A DNA stretch of 64,000 nucleotides, taken from Flavobacterium anhuiense. Its GTDB lineage: Bacteria; Bacteroidota; Bacteroidia; Flavobacteriales; Flavobacteriaceae. Positions 43,079-51,945 of the stretch are shown here, piece by piece (position 1 is the stretch's first letter; the number at the start of each line of letters is the position of its first letter). The DNA is taken from assembly GCF_900101855.1 (NCBI RefSeq), contig NZ_FMVC01000007.1, forward strand, positions 266,345-330,344, given 5' to 3'. The notes beneath the pieces were generated by a model, which saw only the letters and a list, made by a program, of their open reading frames with translations, did not search any database and was not told where the DNA came from. The position numbers and the translations under genes were made by a program.

Positions 43079-44884
43079 ATGAAAAAAATTCTAACACTAT
43101 TATTCCTGACATCGTTCGCAATTGGACAATCGCAAGGTTTAATTTCTAACGTATCAAACCGAAACACTACTTCTTTAAACGGAGTTTGGAATTATATTAT
43201 CGATCCTTATCAAACTGGTTTTTATAGCTTTCACTTGGATCAATACGACAAAAGTGAAAAACCGGCAAAAGGTGCTTTTTTTTCTAACTATCACGCTCAA
43301 AACAAACAGGAATTGGTAGAATATGACTTTGATAAATCCCCTACAATCAATATTCCTGGTGATTGGAATTCGCAGGTTGCGGAACTGAAATATTATGAAG
43401 GAAATGTTTGGTTCAAAAAGTCTTTTGATTACAATTTAACAGCTAATAAACATCTGTTTTTATATTTAGGTGCTATCAATTATAAAGCCGATGTTTATTT
43501 AAACGGAAAAAAACTTGGCACACATGAAGGCGGTTTCACTCCGTTTAATTATGAAGTAACTTCGATTGTAAAACCTACTGGAAATTATTTAGTAATTAAA
43601 GTTGATAATACACGTCATAAAGAAGATGTTCCAACCGTAAACACCGATTGGTGGAATTATGGCGGCATCACGCGCGATGTGAATTTAATTGAAGAAGAAT
43701 CATCATTTGTGGAAGATTATACTATTCAGCTGAAAAAAGGCAATGCAAATATTATTTCAGGTTTTATTAAAATCAATAATTTAGATGCTTCGAAAAATAA
43801 TATTTCGATTTCTATTCCTGAATTAAAAATCAATTTCAAAGGAAAAGCGGCTAGCAACGGAATTTTAAACTTTGAAATTCCTGCCAAAAAAATCTCGTAT
43901 TGGTCGCCAGAAAATCCGAAATTATATAATGTTACTGTTGGCTTTAATGGAAAAAAATTAAACGATCAGATTGGTTTTAGAACCATCGAAACCAAAGAAG
44001 ATAAAATTCTGCTAAACGGAAAAGAGATCTTTTTACGCGGAATTTCTATTCATGAAGAAAATGGAAAAGGCGGGCGTGCTAATTCTGTAGAAGATGCTTT
44101 ACGTTTATTAAACTGGGCCAAAGAATTAGGCTGTAATTATGTTCGTCTGGCACATTATCCGCATAACGAAAATATTATTCGCGAAGCAGATAAAATGGGA
44201 ATAATGGTTTGGGAGGAAATTCCTGTTTACTGGACAGTAGAATTTAAAAATGACAACACCTACAAAAACGCCGAAGATCAATTAACTGCTTCTATTACAA
44301 GAGATAAAAATAGAGCTAGTATTATTATTTGGTCAATGGCAAATGAAACTCCAATTTCTGATGCGAGAAATACTTTCATTAGAAATTTAGCATCGCACAC
44401 CAGATCATTAGACAATACAAGATTAATTAGTGCTGCTTTATTAACCAAAAAAGAAACTATTGATGATCCTATTGGAGAAGTTTTAGATGTTGTGGCTTTC
44501 AATCAATATTTGGGCTGGTATGGCGGAAATTTGGAAGATGCTGAGAAAATAACCTGGAAATCTAAATACAATAAACCGATTGTTGTTTCTGAATTTGGTG
44601 GCGATGCAAAAGCCGGTTTCCACGGAGAGAAAAACGAGCGCTGGACAGAAGAATATCAGGAATATTTATACATTCAGAATTTAAAAATGATTGAAAAAAT
44701 TCCACACTTGAGCGGAACAAGCCCTTGGATTTTAGTTGATTTTAGATCTCCAAAAAGATTGCTTCCAGGAATTCAGGATGGTTACAATCGCAAAGGTTTA
44801 ATTTCAAATGATGGCGAAAAGAAAAAGGCTTTCTACATTATGCAGGATTGGTATGCTAAGAAGAAAAAAGAATATCAGAATTAA
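43079..44884 (+). CDS. GH2-family beta-glucuronidase-like glycosidase
   Basis: This 601-residue protein has a signal peptide (about 1-19) and the length and three-domain plan of beta-glucuronidase: sugar-binding domain, Ig-like domain, TIM-barrel. The acid/base Glu is in IIIWSMANETPI (about 422) and the nucleophile in PIVVSEFGGDAKAG (about 504). The later stretch GYNRKGLISNDGEKKKAFYI (about 567-586) carries N-R-K, matching the N-x-K carboxylate-binding motif of bacterial beta-glucuronidases. It therefore probably removes beta-linked glucuronic acid from oligosaccharides imported by the SusCD pair. Released glucuronate would feed the mannonate pathway encoded at 24720-27995. Confidence 0.88.
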   Translation: MKKILTLLFLTSFAIGQSQGLISNVSNRNTTSLNGVWNYIIDPYQTGFYSFHLDQYDKSEKPAKGAFFSNYHAQNKQELVEYDFDKSPTINIPGDWNSQVAELKYYEGNVWFKKSFDYNLTANKHLFLYLGAINYKADVYLNGKKLGTHEGGFTPFNYEVTSIVKPTGNYLVIKVDNTRHKEDVPTVNTDWWNYGGITRDVNLIEEESSFVEDYTIQLKKGNANIISGFIKINNLDASKNNISISIPELKINFKGKAASNGILNFEIPAKKISYWSPENPKLYNVTVGFNGKKLNDQIGFRTIETKEDKILLNGKEIFLRGISIHEENGKGGRANSVEDALRLLNWAKELGCNYVRLAHYPHNENIIREADKMGIMVWEEIPVYWTVEFKNDNTYKNAEDQLTASITRDKNRASIIIWSMANETPISDARNTFIRNLASHTRSLDNTRLISAALLTKKETIDDPIGEVLDVVAFNQYLGWYGGNLEDAEKITWKSKYNKPIVVSEFGGDAKAGFHGEKNERWTEEYQEYLYIQNLKMIEKIPHLSGTSPWILVDFRSPKRLLPGIQDGYNRKGLISNDGEKKKAFYIMQDWYAKKKKEYQN

Positions 44885-44982
44885 TGCGTCATTACCAATT
44901 CATTAACAAAAAACAGGCGTCAAATTATATGATTTTTCTTCATTATTAATTTACTTTGTAGTTAATCTAAAAATTGTAAACC

Positions 44983-45546
44983 ATGAAAAAATTCTATTTA
45001 CTAGCAGTTACTTTGTTTGCTGCTTTTACAGTTCAAGCTCAAGACATAGTAAAATTTGCTCCGCTTGATGCAAGTCCGGTTGATATTTCGTATTTCCCAA
45101 ACAAAGCGGTTAAATTCAAAAAAACAGATAATCCAAACCCAGTTATCAAAGTTCTTTATGCAAGACCTTCTGTAAAAGGAAGAACTATTTTTGGTGATGT
45201 GGTTAAGTTTGGAGAAGTTTGGAGAGTTGGCGCTAATGAAAACACAGAAATCAAATTCTACAAAGATGTAACAATCGGTGGTAAAAAAGTTCCTGCAGGA
45301 TACTACAGCTTATTTGCTATTCCAGAAAAAGACAAATGGACTATCATTATCAACAAAGAACTAGATTTATGGGGCGGTTATGCTTACGACGAAAGCAAAG
45401 ATGTTGTAAGAGTTTCAGTTCCTGTTAAACCAGTTTCTGATGTTATCGAAGCTTTGTCTATTGCATTTACAACTCAAGGTAATGTAGCAAATCTTGTTAT
45501 TGGTTGGGATAAAACAACTGTTGAATTGCCAATTACGGTTAAATAA
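44983..45546 (+). CDS. Secreted DUF2911 protein
   Basis: This 187-residue protein has a signal peptide (about 1-19, ending VQAQ) and a single DUF2911 domain: VLYARPSVKGRTIFGDVVKF, EVWRVGANENTEI, VPAGYYSLFAIPEKDKWTII. The family is common and often abundant in Bacteroidetes, but its function is unknown. It follows the second GH2 gene after 98 bases, so it may be in the PUL transcript or on its own promoter. It shows no catalytic motif I recognise. Confidence 0.85.
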   Translation: MKKFYLLAVTLFAAFTVQAQDIVKFAPLDASPVDISYFPNKAVKFKKTDNPNPVIKVLYARPSVKGRTIFGDVVKFGEVWRVGANENTEIKFYKDVTIGGKKVPAGYYSLFAIPEKDKWTIIINKELDLWGGYAYDESKDVVRVSVPVKPVSDVIEALSIAFTTQGNVANLVIGWDKTTVELPITVK

Positions 45547-45560
45547 GTTTTAATGAGATA

Positions 45561-45740
45561 TGCCACGAAGGCACAAAGTCGCAAAGTTTTTTTTAAGCTT
45601 TGCGATTTTTTTTTTGCAGCTCAAAAAAAGGATTTTCTGGTATGATGAGTTATTTTTATGCCACGAATTACACGAATTTCCACAAATTTAAATCATCAAT
45701 TGGAAGAAAAAATTAGTGCAAATCCGTGTAATTCGTGGTT
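45561..45740. repeat. Two adjacent word-palindromes (GCCACGAAGG and GCCACGAATTACACG)
   Basis: At 45561-45616, TGCCACGAAGGCACAAAGTC then GCAAAG is followed by AAGCTTTGCGATTTTTTTT, a half-inverted copy with a long T run that could terminate the DUF2911 transcript. At 45660-45740, GCCACGAATTACACGAATTT and the inverted AATCCGTGTAATTCGTGGTT form a separate palindrome. The two fill the gap between the convergent DUF2911 and molybdenum hydroxylase genes. Confidence 0.78.
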
Positions 45741-45784
45741 ATAAAAAAATCATTTTGAATCCTCTTTAATCAGTGGTTAAAAAT

Positions 45785-47986
45785 TTAAGAAACAGTTTCT
45801 ATAATTTTATCCAATGTAATTGGTAAATCCCTAACACGTTTTCCCGTTGCATTAAAAACGGCATTTGCAATTGCAGGCGCCATTCCGACTAAGGCTGTTT
45901 CACCCAGACCTTTTGTTCCCATTGGATTACTGATTGGGTCTTTTTTATTCACGAAGAAAACTTCCTGTTTTTCTATATCCGCATTTACAGGAACATGATA
46001 ATCAGCAAAATTGTTATTGATCGGACGCCCAAAACGATGATCGATTTCTAGTGCTTCCATCAATCCCATTCCGATTCCTCCTACTGCCCCGCCAAACATT
46101 TGCCCTGCAGATGTTTTCTGGTTGATTACTGTTCCAATATCAGCGCAAGAAACCACGTGAGCCAATCTTATTTTACCCAAATTCGGATTCACTAATACTT
46201 TCACAAAATGAACTGAAAACGAATAAATTGAATATTTCTTCGCTTCTTCAGCAGCTTTAGAAAGATTTTCTACTTCAAAATCTTCTAATTTATTGCTGCT
46301 TAAAAGTGCAGCTAACGTAACCGACTTCGACTTGTCTTTTTTAGAAGAAATCGTACCATTTTCAAAAGTTAAATCCGTAATAGCGATTCCTTTCAAAGCG
46401 GGACTTTTACTTCCCAATTCAATTATTTTATTCAATAATAAATTACAAGCGTCATGAACTGCAGAACCAACAGATGAAGTCGTTGCCGAACCGCCTTGAG
46501 TAGGCCCTTTCGGCAATCCGCTTTTCCCCATTTCAATGATTACATTTTCAGCTGGCAAACCTATTACTTCAGCTCCAATCGCCGTCATCATAGTTGCGGT
46601 TCCAGGTCCCATATCGTTTACACTGCATTGCAAAACCAAATCGCCATTGGCTAAGAATTTTGCTTTTACCGAAGTTGGGCTTCTGTAACAGCCGAAAGTT
46701 CCCGTTCCCATCCCGTAACCTACTAACCAATTTCCTTCTTTAACAGCACCTGGTTCGTTTTTACGGTTTTTCCAGCCAATTTTTTCCATTCCCGCTTCGT
46801 AGCATTCCAAAAGGTATTTACTGCTCCACGGTTTATTTTGTTCCTGATCTTTTTCGGCATAATTACGTTTTCTGAATTCAATCGGATCTAAGTTTAATTT
46901 ATAAGCCAATTCGTCCATGGCACATTCTAAGGCAAAAGACCCTGTTGCTTCACCTGGACCACGCATCCAGATTGGCGTACAAGTATCAAGAGGCACAATT
47001 CTATAGCGTGTTGAAACGTTCGGACAATCATAAATAAATCTCGACATATTTACCGTTCCTTCCATGAAATCTTCATAACTCGAAGTCATCGCTACAGCTT
47101 CATGTGTTAAACCTGTCAATTTTCCATCTTTGGTTGCACCAAGGCCCATTTTCTGAATGGTGTAAGGTCTGAAACCAACATTGGTAAACATCTGTTCACG
47201 ATGCAAAACTAATTTTACAGGACGATTTAATTTTTTCGCGCCAATTAAAGCTGCGATTTCGTAAGGCCAAGTGTGCAATCCCATTCCGAATGCACCTCCA
47301 AGATATTCAGCATGAACCTCGACATTTTCGGCGGGAACATCAAAAACGCCTGCTACACTTCTGCGCGTTCCCTCTACACCTTGACTTTTTGTATATAAAA
47401 TTGGTTTGTTTCCGTCCCATTTGGCAATGATATTGGCCAATTCCATCGGGTTATGCACCTCGGTTGGAATTGTATATTCTGTTTCCAGAATTACCTCAGC
47501 ATTTTTATAGCCGTCATGTTCACCGCGATGGTAGTCATTTCCTTTATCTGTTTCAACTTTCTTTTCTTTTTCTGCTGCTTTTTTAAGTTCTGTCGAATGT
47601 TCTTCTTTAAAATACTCAGCTTTAATTAGACTTGCCGCATATTGCATACGTTCAAAAGTATCTGCAATCACCAAAGCAATTGGCTGATCGTAATACAAAA
47701 TCGAATCGTCTTTGAAAATCTGCAGCGGCTGACCAAAATTATGTTTGTCTTTGGCTTTCTGATAACCTGCAGGTTTATCTACATTCAAATGTGTGATAAC
47801 CGCCAAAACTCCTGGCGCCCATTCTGCTTTTTTGGTGTCAATGGTTTTGATTCTTCCTTTTGCAATAGTACTTCCCACTAGGCAGGCATAAACCACACCA
47901 GATGTTTTATATTCAGCCGAATAAGTTGCAGAACCCGTTACTTTAGCAAATCCGTCAACTCTATTAATATTACTTGTCTTACTCAT
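45785..47986 (-). CDS. paoC: Molybdopterin-binding large subunit of a PaoC-like aldehyde oxidoreductase
   Basis: This 733-residue protein is the catalytic subunit of a xanthine-dehydrogenase-family molybdenum hydroxylase. The order is the small N-terminal domain (NRVDGFAKVTGSATYSAEY), then the two molybdopterin-binding domains (GGAFGMGLHTWPYEIAALIG, about 230; MRGPGEATGSFALECAMDEL; GSATTSSVGSAVHDA, about 495). The catalytic base Glu is in MGTKGLGETALVG (about 691). It has no signal peptide, as in E. coli PaoC, whose complex is exported by the Tat signal of the iron-sulfur subunit. It is third in a tight operon, 7 bases after the FAD subunit. Such enzymes oxidise aldehydes or aromatic heterocycles; the substrate here is unknown. 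Confidence 0.92.
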   Translation of the reverse strand: MSKTSNINRVDGFAKVTGSATYSAEYKTSGVVYACLVGSTIAKGRIKTIDTKKAEWAPGVLAVITHLNVDKPAGYQKAKDKHNFGQPLQIFKDDSILYYDQPIALVIADTFERMQYAASLIKAEYFKEEHSTELKKAAEKEKKVETDKGNDYHRGEHDGYKNAEVILETEYTIPTEVHNPMELANIIAKWDGNKPILYTKSQGVEGTRRSVAGVFDVPAENVEVHAEYLGGAFGMGLHTWPYEIAALIGAKKLNRPVKLVLHREQMFTNVGFRPYTIQKMGLGATKDGKLTGLTHEAVAMTSSYEDFMEGTVNMSRFIYDCPNVSTRYRIVPLDTCTPIWMRGPGEATGSFALECAMDELAYKLNLDPIEFRKRNYAEKDQEQNKPWSSKYLLECYEAGMEKIGWKNRKNEPGAVKEGNWLVGYGMGTGTFGCYRSPTSVKAKFLANGDLVLQCSVNDMGPGTATMMTAIGAEVIGLPAENVIIEMGKSGLPKGPTQGGSATTSSVGSAVHDACNLLLNKIIELGSKSPALKGIAITDLTFENGTISSKKDKSKSVTLAALLSSNKLEDFEVENLSKAAEEAKKYSIYSFSVHFVKVLVNPNLGKIRLAHVVSCADIGTVINQKTSAGQMFGGAVGGIGMGLMEALEIDHRFGRPINNNFADYHVPVNADIEKQEVFFVNKKDPISNPMGTKGLGETALVGMAPAIANAVFNATGKRVRDLPITLDKIIETVS

Positions 47987-47993
47987 AATTTAA

Positions 47994-48974
47994 TTATTTT
48001 GATGCTGCTATTGTAAGTGCTTCTGCTACTGCATTCTCTCCAAGCGTTAGTTTAAAATTATTATCGCCGTATCCTTTTGCTCCTTTCATAGACAAATGGC
48101 CAGCTTGTTTAAATAGATCTTCAGAAACTGTTTTTCCTTTCAGGAATTTTTCTGTTTCAGTTAATCTCCAAGGTTTATGTGCCACACCGCCCATAGCTAG
48201 TCTAACATCATTTATGGTGTTATTTTTTATGTCTAAAGCTACTGCAACAGAAACCAATGCAAAAGCATAACTTGTTCTGTCTCGAACTTTTAGATAATGT
48301 ACATTTTTAGTAAAATTATTATCTGGAATTTCAATAGAAGTAATTAATTCTCTGTTGTCCAGCGTATTGTCTTTTTCTGGTGTATTTCCTGGAAGTCTAT
48401 GAAAATCGGTAAAATTAATTTCTCGTTTTCCTTTTGGACCTTCCACCAAAACTGTTGCATCAAGCGCAGCCAAAGCCACACACATATCGCTTGGATGCAC
48501 AGCAATACAACTTTCTGAAGCGCCAAAAACAGCATGCATTCGGTTAAAACCGCCAATGGCACCGCATCCGCTTTTTGGTGTTCTTTTGTTGCATGGCATA
48601 TCCGTATTGTAATAATAAGAGCAACGTGTTTTTTGCAGCATATTCCCTCCCACTGTTGCCATGTGTCTAATTTGTTGAGAAGCTCCAGCAGCTAAAGCTA
48701 ATGCAAGTAAAGGATGTTTTTCTTTTATCGAAGCATCTTCAGCCACTTGACTATTTTTTGCCAATGCACCAATCGAAACTTTTCCCTTCAAAAATTCGAT
48801 TTTCTTTAAATCTAATCCGTTGATGTCCACTAATTTGTCTGGAGCTACAATATTCTTCTTCATTAAATCGACAAGATTTGTACCGCCCGCAATAAACATA
48901 GAAGAATCATCTTTGGCTTTTCCTGTAACTGCTGTCGAAGAAGAAAGCGCTTTAATTATCTGAAAATTTTTCAT
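47994..48974 (-). CDS. paoB: FAD-binding subunit of a PaoB-like aldehyde oxidoreductase with an extra iron-sulfur insertion
   Basis: This 326-residue protein is the FAD subunit (FAD motif FIAGGTNLVDLMK, about 28-40; IRHMATVGGNMLQKTRC, about 100-116). A cysteine-rich insertion follows: TRCSYYYN (about 116), PCNKR (about 125), SGCGAIGG (about 134) and ASESCIAVHPSDM (about 154). In E. coli PaoB these cysteines hold an additional [4Fe-4S] cluster, absent from ordinary xanthine dehydrogenases. It passes electrons from the molybdenum site. Its start overlaps the stop of the iron-sulfur subunit by 4 bases (ATGA), indicating translational coupling. Confidence 0.92.
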   Translation of the reverse strand: MKNFQIIKALSSSTAVTGKAKDDSSMFIAGGTNLVDLMKKNIVAPDKLVDINGLDLKKIEFLKGKVSIGALAKNSQVAEDASIKEKHPLLALALAAGASQQIRHMATVGGNMLQKTRCSYYYNTDMPCNKRTPKSGCGAIGGFNRMHAVFGASESCIAVHPSDMCVALAALDATVLVEGPKGKREINFTDFHRLPGNTPEKDNTLDNRELITSIEIPDNNFTKNVHYLKVRDRTSYAFALVSVAVALDIKNNTINDVRLAMGGVAHKPWRLTETEKFLKGKTVSEDLFKQAGHLSMKGAKGYGDNNFKLTLGENAVAEALTIAASK

Positions 48975-49609
48975 ATCTCCTTTCCTCCTTCCTTCACTTC
49001 CGTTATAGCATCAACAATATTGTGGTAAGCGCCACATCTACAGATGTTCCCGCTCATGTATTCTCTAATTTCTTCTCTGCTATTGGCATGACCTTCTTTT
49101 ATACAGGCAATTCCCGACATAATCTGACCAGGAGTACAATAGCCGCACTGAAAACCATCGTGTTTGATAAAAGCTTCCTGCATCGGATGTAGTTTTTTGC
49201 CTTTCGAAATTCCTTCAATTGTAGTTACTTGTGCATTTTGCTGCATCGTGGCCAAAGAAAGGCATGACAAAATTCGAGTTCCGTTTACGTGGACTGTACA
49301 CGCACCACATTGTCCGTGATCACAGCCTTTTTTAGTTCCTGTAAGCTGTAATTGTTCGCGAAGTAAATCAAGCAGCGTAGTCCTCGGCTCTATGTTCAAG
49401 TTGTGTTTAGTGCCATTTACTTCAATAGAAAGCGGTACTGTTTCTAGATATTCCGCTATTTTTTCATCCCATTTCTTATCTGAAGCCATTACCAATGAGG
49501 GCGGCGTCAGGGCAAGAGCGGTAAAAAGTCCTGATTTCTTTATAAAGTCACGACGAGAATTAGCATCTTCCGACGTTACTTTATTCTGATTTGATTTTTT
49601 AGAAGCCAT
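48971..49609 (-). CDS. paoA: Tat-exported [2Fe-2S] subunit of a PaoA-like aldehyde oxidoreductase
   Basis: This 212-residue protein has a Tat signal (SRRDFIKKSGLFTALALTPP, about 18-37). It also has the two iron-sulfur motifs of the family: CDHGQCGACTVHVNGTRILS with a fourth Cys (about 95-116), and CGYCTPG (about 152) with CRCGAY (about 190). The twin-arginine signal implies the whole folded heterotrimer is exported to the periplasm, as for E. coli PaoABC. First gene of the minus-strand operon; 407 bases separate it from the divergent cysteine desulfurase. Confidence 0.94.
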   Translation of the reverse strand: MASKKSNQNKVTSEDANSRRDFIKKSGLFTALALTPPSLVMASDKKWDEKIAEYLETVPLSIEVNGTKHNLNIEPRTTLLDLLREQLQLTGTKKGCDHGQCGACTVHVNGTRILSCLSLATMQQNAQVTTIEGISKGKKLHPMQEAFIKHDGFQCGYCTPGQIMSGIACIKEGHANSREEIREYMSGNICRCGAYHNIVDAITEVKEGGKEI

Positions 49610-49738
49610 GCAATCTATTTGTTAAATTAGCAAATTCACTTTTGTCATTCTAACAAATTTAATCAACTTAAATCACAAAAAGTTATGAAATTCAAACATT
49701 CTCCTTATTTAGAATAATTACAATTTCGTTATTTTTTT

Positions 49739-49963
49739 TACCGCAGAGGCGCAATGTTTTCGCAAAGTTCGCAAAGTTATTTTTCTCTCGCAGATTTGGC
49801 AGATAATGCAGATTTTGAATACGATGGAAAGATTTGCCCAGATTCTTTATATAGAAATAAATAAAAATCTGTTTAGATCTGCAAAATCTGCGAGAAACAA
49901 AAAATTATACCCATTAAAACTGTGCGACCTTTGCGAAATTCCTTAGCGTACTTTGCGGTTAAT
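49739..49963. repeat. Nested palindrome in the 407-base gap 49610-50016
   Basis: Outer arms carry the CGCAAAG word: ACCGCAGAGGCGCAATG...CGCAAAGTTCGCAAAG (49740-49777) and TGCGACCTTTGCG...GTACTTTGCGGTTAA (49922-49962). Inner arms carry the CAGATTT word: TCTCGCAGATTTGGCAGATA and on (49785-49817), and AGATCTGCAAAATCTGCGAG (49875-49894). The remainder, 49610-49738, is an AT-rich upstream region of the oxidoreductase operon with no gene, and 49964-50016 is the leader of the desulfurase gene. Confidence 0.82.
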
Positions 49964-50016
49964 TTCCCACCTATATTAACTCTTAAATTGTATTTTTACT
50001 GAAATAAGCTCAAATT

Positions 50017-51153
50017 ATGTCACAGCAAAAAATCATTTACCTGGATAATAATGCCACAACCCGCGTTGATGAACGCGTTTTGGATGCGATGCTTCCCTAT
50101 TTTACGGATTATTATGCCAATTCAACCAGTACACATTTGGCTGGATTAACAGTAAAAGAAGCTGTTGAAAATGCTGCTTGGCAAACAGCCGATTTGATAA
50201 ATGCTAATGCTGATGAAATCGTTTTTACATCTGGAGCTACAGAAAGCATCAATCTTGCTATAAAAGGACTCGCAGATCAAGGCAAAAAGCATATTGTAAC
50301 CATTCAGACCGAACACAAAGCCGTTCTTGAAACTTGCCACTTTATGGAAAGCATTGGTTTTGAAGTCACTTATCTTCCAACCGTTGCTGATGGACTTTTA
50401 GATATTCAACTTTTAGAAGAAATAATTAAAGATAAAACACTGGTTTTCATCGGAATGTTTTCTAATAATGAAACTGGCGTCATACAAAATATCAGCGCGA
50501 TTTCTAAAACACTGAAAGCCAGAAATGTACTTTTTATGTGTGATGCAACTCAAGCTGCTGGTAAAATTCCGATTGATGTAAAAACTTTGGGAATCGATCT
50601 TTTAGCATTTTCAGCTCATAAATTTTATGGCCCAAAAGGAGTCGGCGCTTTGTATATTTCGGCGAAAGCCAAAGTAAAATTGAAACCTCAAACTCTTGGA
50701 GGCGGACAACAGAGAAAATTACGAAGCGGAACGCTAAATGTTCCTGGCATTATCGGTTTGGGGAAAGCTGCAGAAATTGCTTTGAAAGAGCAACAAGAAG
50801 ATCAAAAACGAATTGAAGGCTTAAGAAATAAACTTGAAAGAGGATTATTGCAATTTGAAGGCTCTTTCGTTAACGGAAATACAGAAAACCGAATTTATAA
50901 TACTTCAAACATTTGTTTTCCTGGCGTAAATTCAGAACAGCTGATTTTGGCCTTAGGAAATATTTCGGTTTCAAATGGAGCATCATGTTCTGCTGTTACT
51001 TCCGAACCTTCACATGTTTTAAAAGCAATGGGATTATCTGATGAAGAAGCTTTGAGTTCTATTCGTTTTAGTTTGGGGAGATTTACTACTTCTGAGGAAA
51101 TTGATGTGGCTATTGAGCAGGTTTTGGAATTGGCTGGAAAGTTAAGTGGCTGA
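50017..51153 (+). CDS. Cysteine desulfurase (IscS/NifS family)
   Basis: This 378-residue PLP enzyme removes sulfur from cysteine. Visible motifs: YLDNNATTRVDERVLDAMLP (opening), ATESINLAIKG, the PLP lysine in FSAHKFYGPKGVG (about 204) and the active cysteine in SNGASCSAVTSEPSHVLKAM (about 325). It is not in an isc or suf cluster here but sits between the molybdenum hydroxylase operon and the XdhC/MocA pair. It may therefore supply the sulfido ligand of the molybdenum cofactor as well as, or instead of, iron-sulfur assembly (inference). Confidence 0.9.
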   Translation: MSQQKIIYLDNNATTRVDERVLDAMLPYFTDYYANSTSTHLAGLTVKEAVENAAWQTADLINANADEIVFTSGATESINLAIKGLADQGKKHIVTIQTEHKAVLETCHFMESIGFEVTYLPTVADGLLDIQLLEEIIKDKTLVFIGMFSNNETGVIQNISAISKTLKARNVLFMCDATQAAGKIPIDVKTLGIDLLAFSAHKFYGPKGVGALYISAKAKVKLKPQTLGGGQQRKLRSGTLNVPGIIGLGKAAEIALKEQQEDQKRIEGLRNKLERGLLQFEGSFVNGNTENRIYNTSNICFPGVNSEQLILALGNISVSNGASCSAVTSEPSHVLKAMGLSDEEALSSIRFSLGRFTTSEEIDVAIEQVLELAGKLSG

Positions 51154-51160
51154 TAATTTT

Positions 51161-51321
51161 TCACCGCAAAGGCGCAAAGTTCGCAAATTTTTTTTCTTTT
51201 TTAATCTCGCGAGGTCACAGAGACTCAAAGTTTTTTTGTCATCCTGACGAAGGAAGGGTGGCAAACTTTATCTGCATAATCTGCATAAAAAACTTTGTCC
51301 CTCTGTCACTTTGAACCTTTG
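51161..51321. repeat. Composite of several repeat fragments
   Basis: In order: CACCGCAAAGGCGCAAAGTT (CGCAAAG word, from 51163); AATCTCGCGAGGTCACAGAG (51203 on, like 29879); TTTGTCATCCTGACGAAGGA (51236 on, matching one arm of the 28042-28145 palindrome); ATCTGCATAATCTGCAT (CAGATTT-like); and AACTTTGTCCCTCTGTCACT (51289 on, inverse of 40481-40516). Arms lack partners, so it looks like a pile-up of decayed or recombined pieces between convergent genes. Confidence 0.7.
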
Positions 51322-51945
51322 TCAATTATCAAAAGAAATCAACTGAGTATAATCTTCCTCCGTATCAATATCAATATTTCCTTTTTCAAAAGGAACTGAA
51401 ACGACATCATCAGTATATTTTTTAATGAGTTTTTTGGCTCCTTCTTTTCCTTTCAATTCAAGAAGTTCCTCAAAGTATTTTTGATGAAATAAAGCTGGCG
51501 TTCCTAAAGTTTCTGCATAAGCTGAAGCTGCAATTCCTTTTCCAGTTTTCTTAGATACGCTGATTAAATTCTCGAAAATTGAACTCGTTAGAAAAGGCTG
51601 GTCACAGACTGATATAATACATTGTTCGCAATCGGGATTTAGAAATAATAATTCCGTAATTCCTTTGACAATTGAAGAAGACATTCCTTTTTCCCATTCA
51701 GAATTGAATGAAAGTTTTATTTCAGGCAAATTAATCCCTTTTTCAATTATATCATGATTTGCACCTGTCACCACTATTAAAAAAGAATTCTGAATCTTTA
51801 AAGCTTCTAAAATCGTGTTTTTCAGAAGAGTTGATTCTTTATGCTTTAGTAACTGTTTGGGTCTGCCTAATCTAGACGAATTTCCAGCTGCAAGAATGAT
51901 AATGCCACTTTTCTGATGATTTTTATTTTCCATAATGAATTTCAT
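51322..51945 (-). CDS. MocA-like molybdenum cofactor nucleotidyltransferase
   Basis: This 207-residue protein has the NTP-transferase fold of the MobA/MocA group: GIIILAAGNSSRLGRPKQLL (about 14-33, nucleotide binding), VTGANHDII, and CIISVCDQPFLTSS (about 115). The family attaches CMP or GMP to molybdopterin. PaoABC-type enzymes use the cytosine dinucleotide form made by MocA, so a CTP:molybdopterin cytidylyltransferase is likely. The start at 51945 overlaps the XdhC gene by 23 bases; an internal Met at 51933 is an alternative. It is in an operon with the XdhC gene. Confidence 0.85.
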   Translation of the reverse strand: MKFIMENKNHQKSGIIILAAGNSSRLGRPKQLLKHKESTLLKNTILEALKIQNSFLIVVTGANHDIIEKGINLPEIKLSFNSEWEKGMSSSIVKGITELLFLNPDCEQCIISVCDQPFLTSSIFENLISVSKKTGKGIAASAYAETLGTPALFHQKYFEELLELKGKEGAKKLIKKYTDDVVSVPFEKGNIDIDTEEDYTQLISFDN

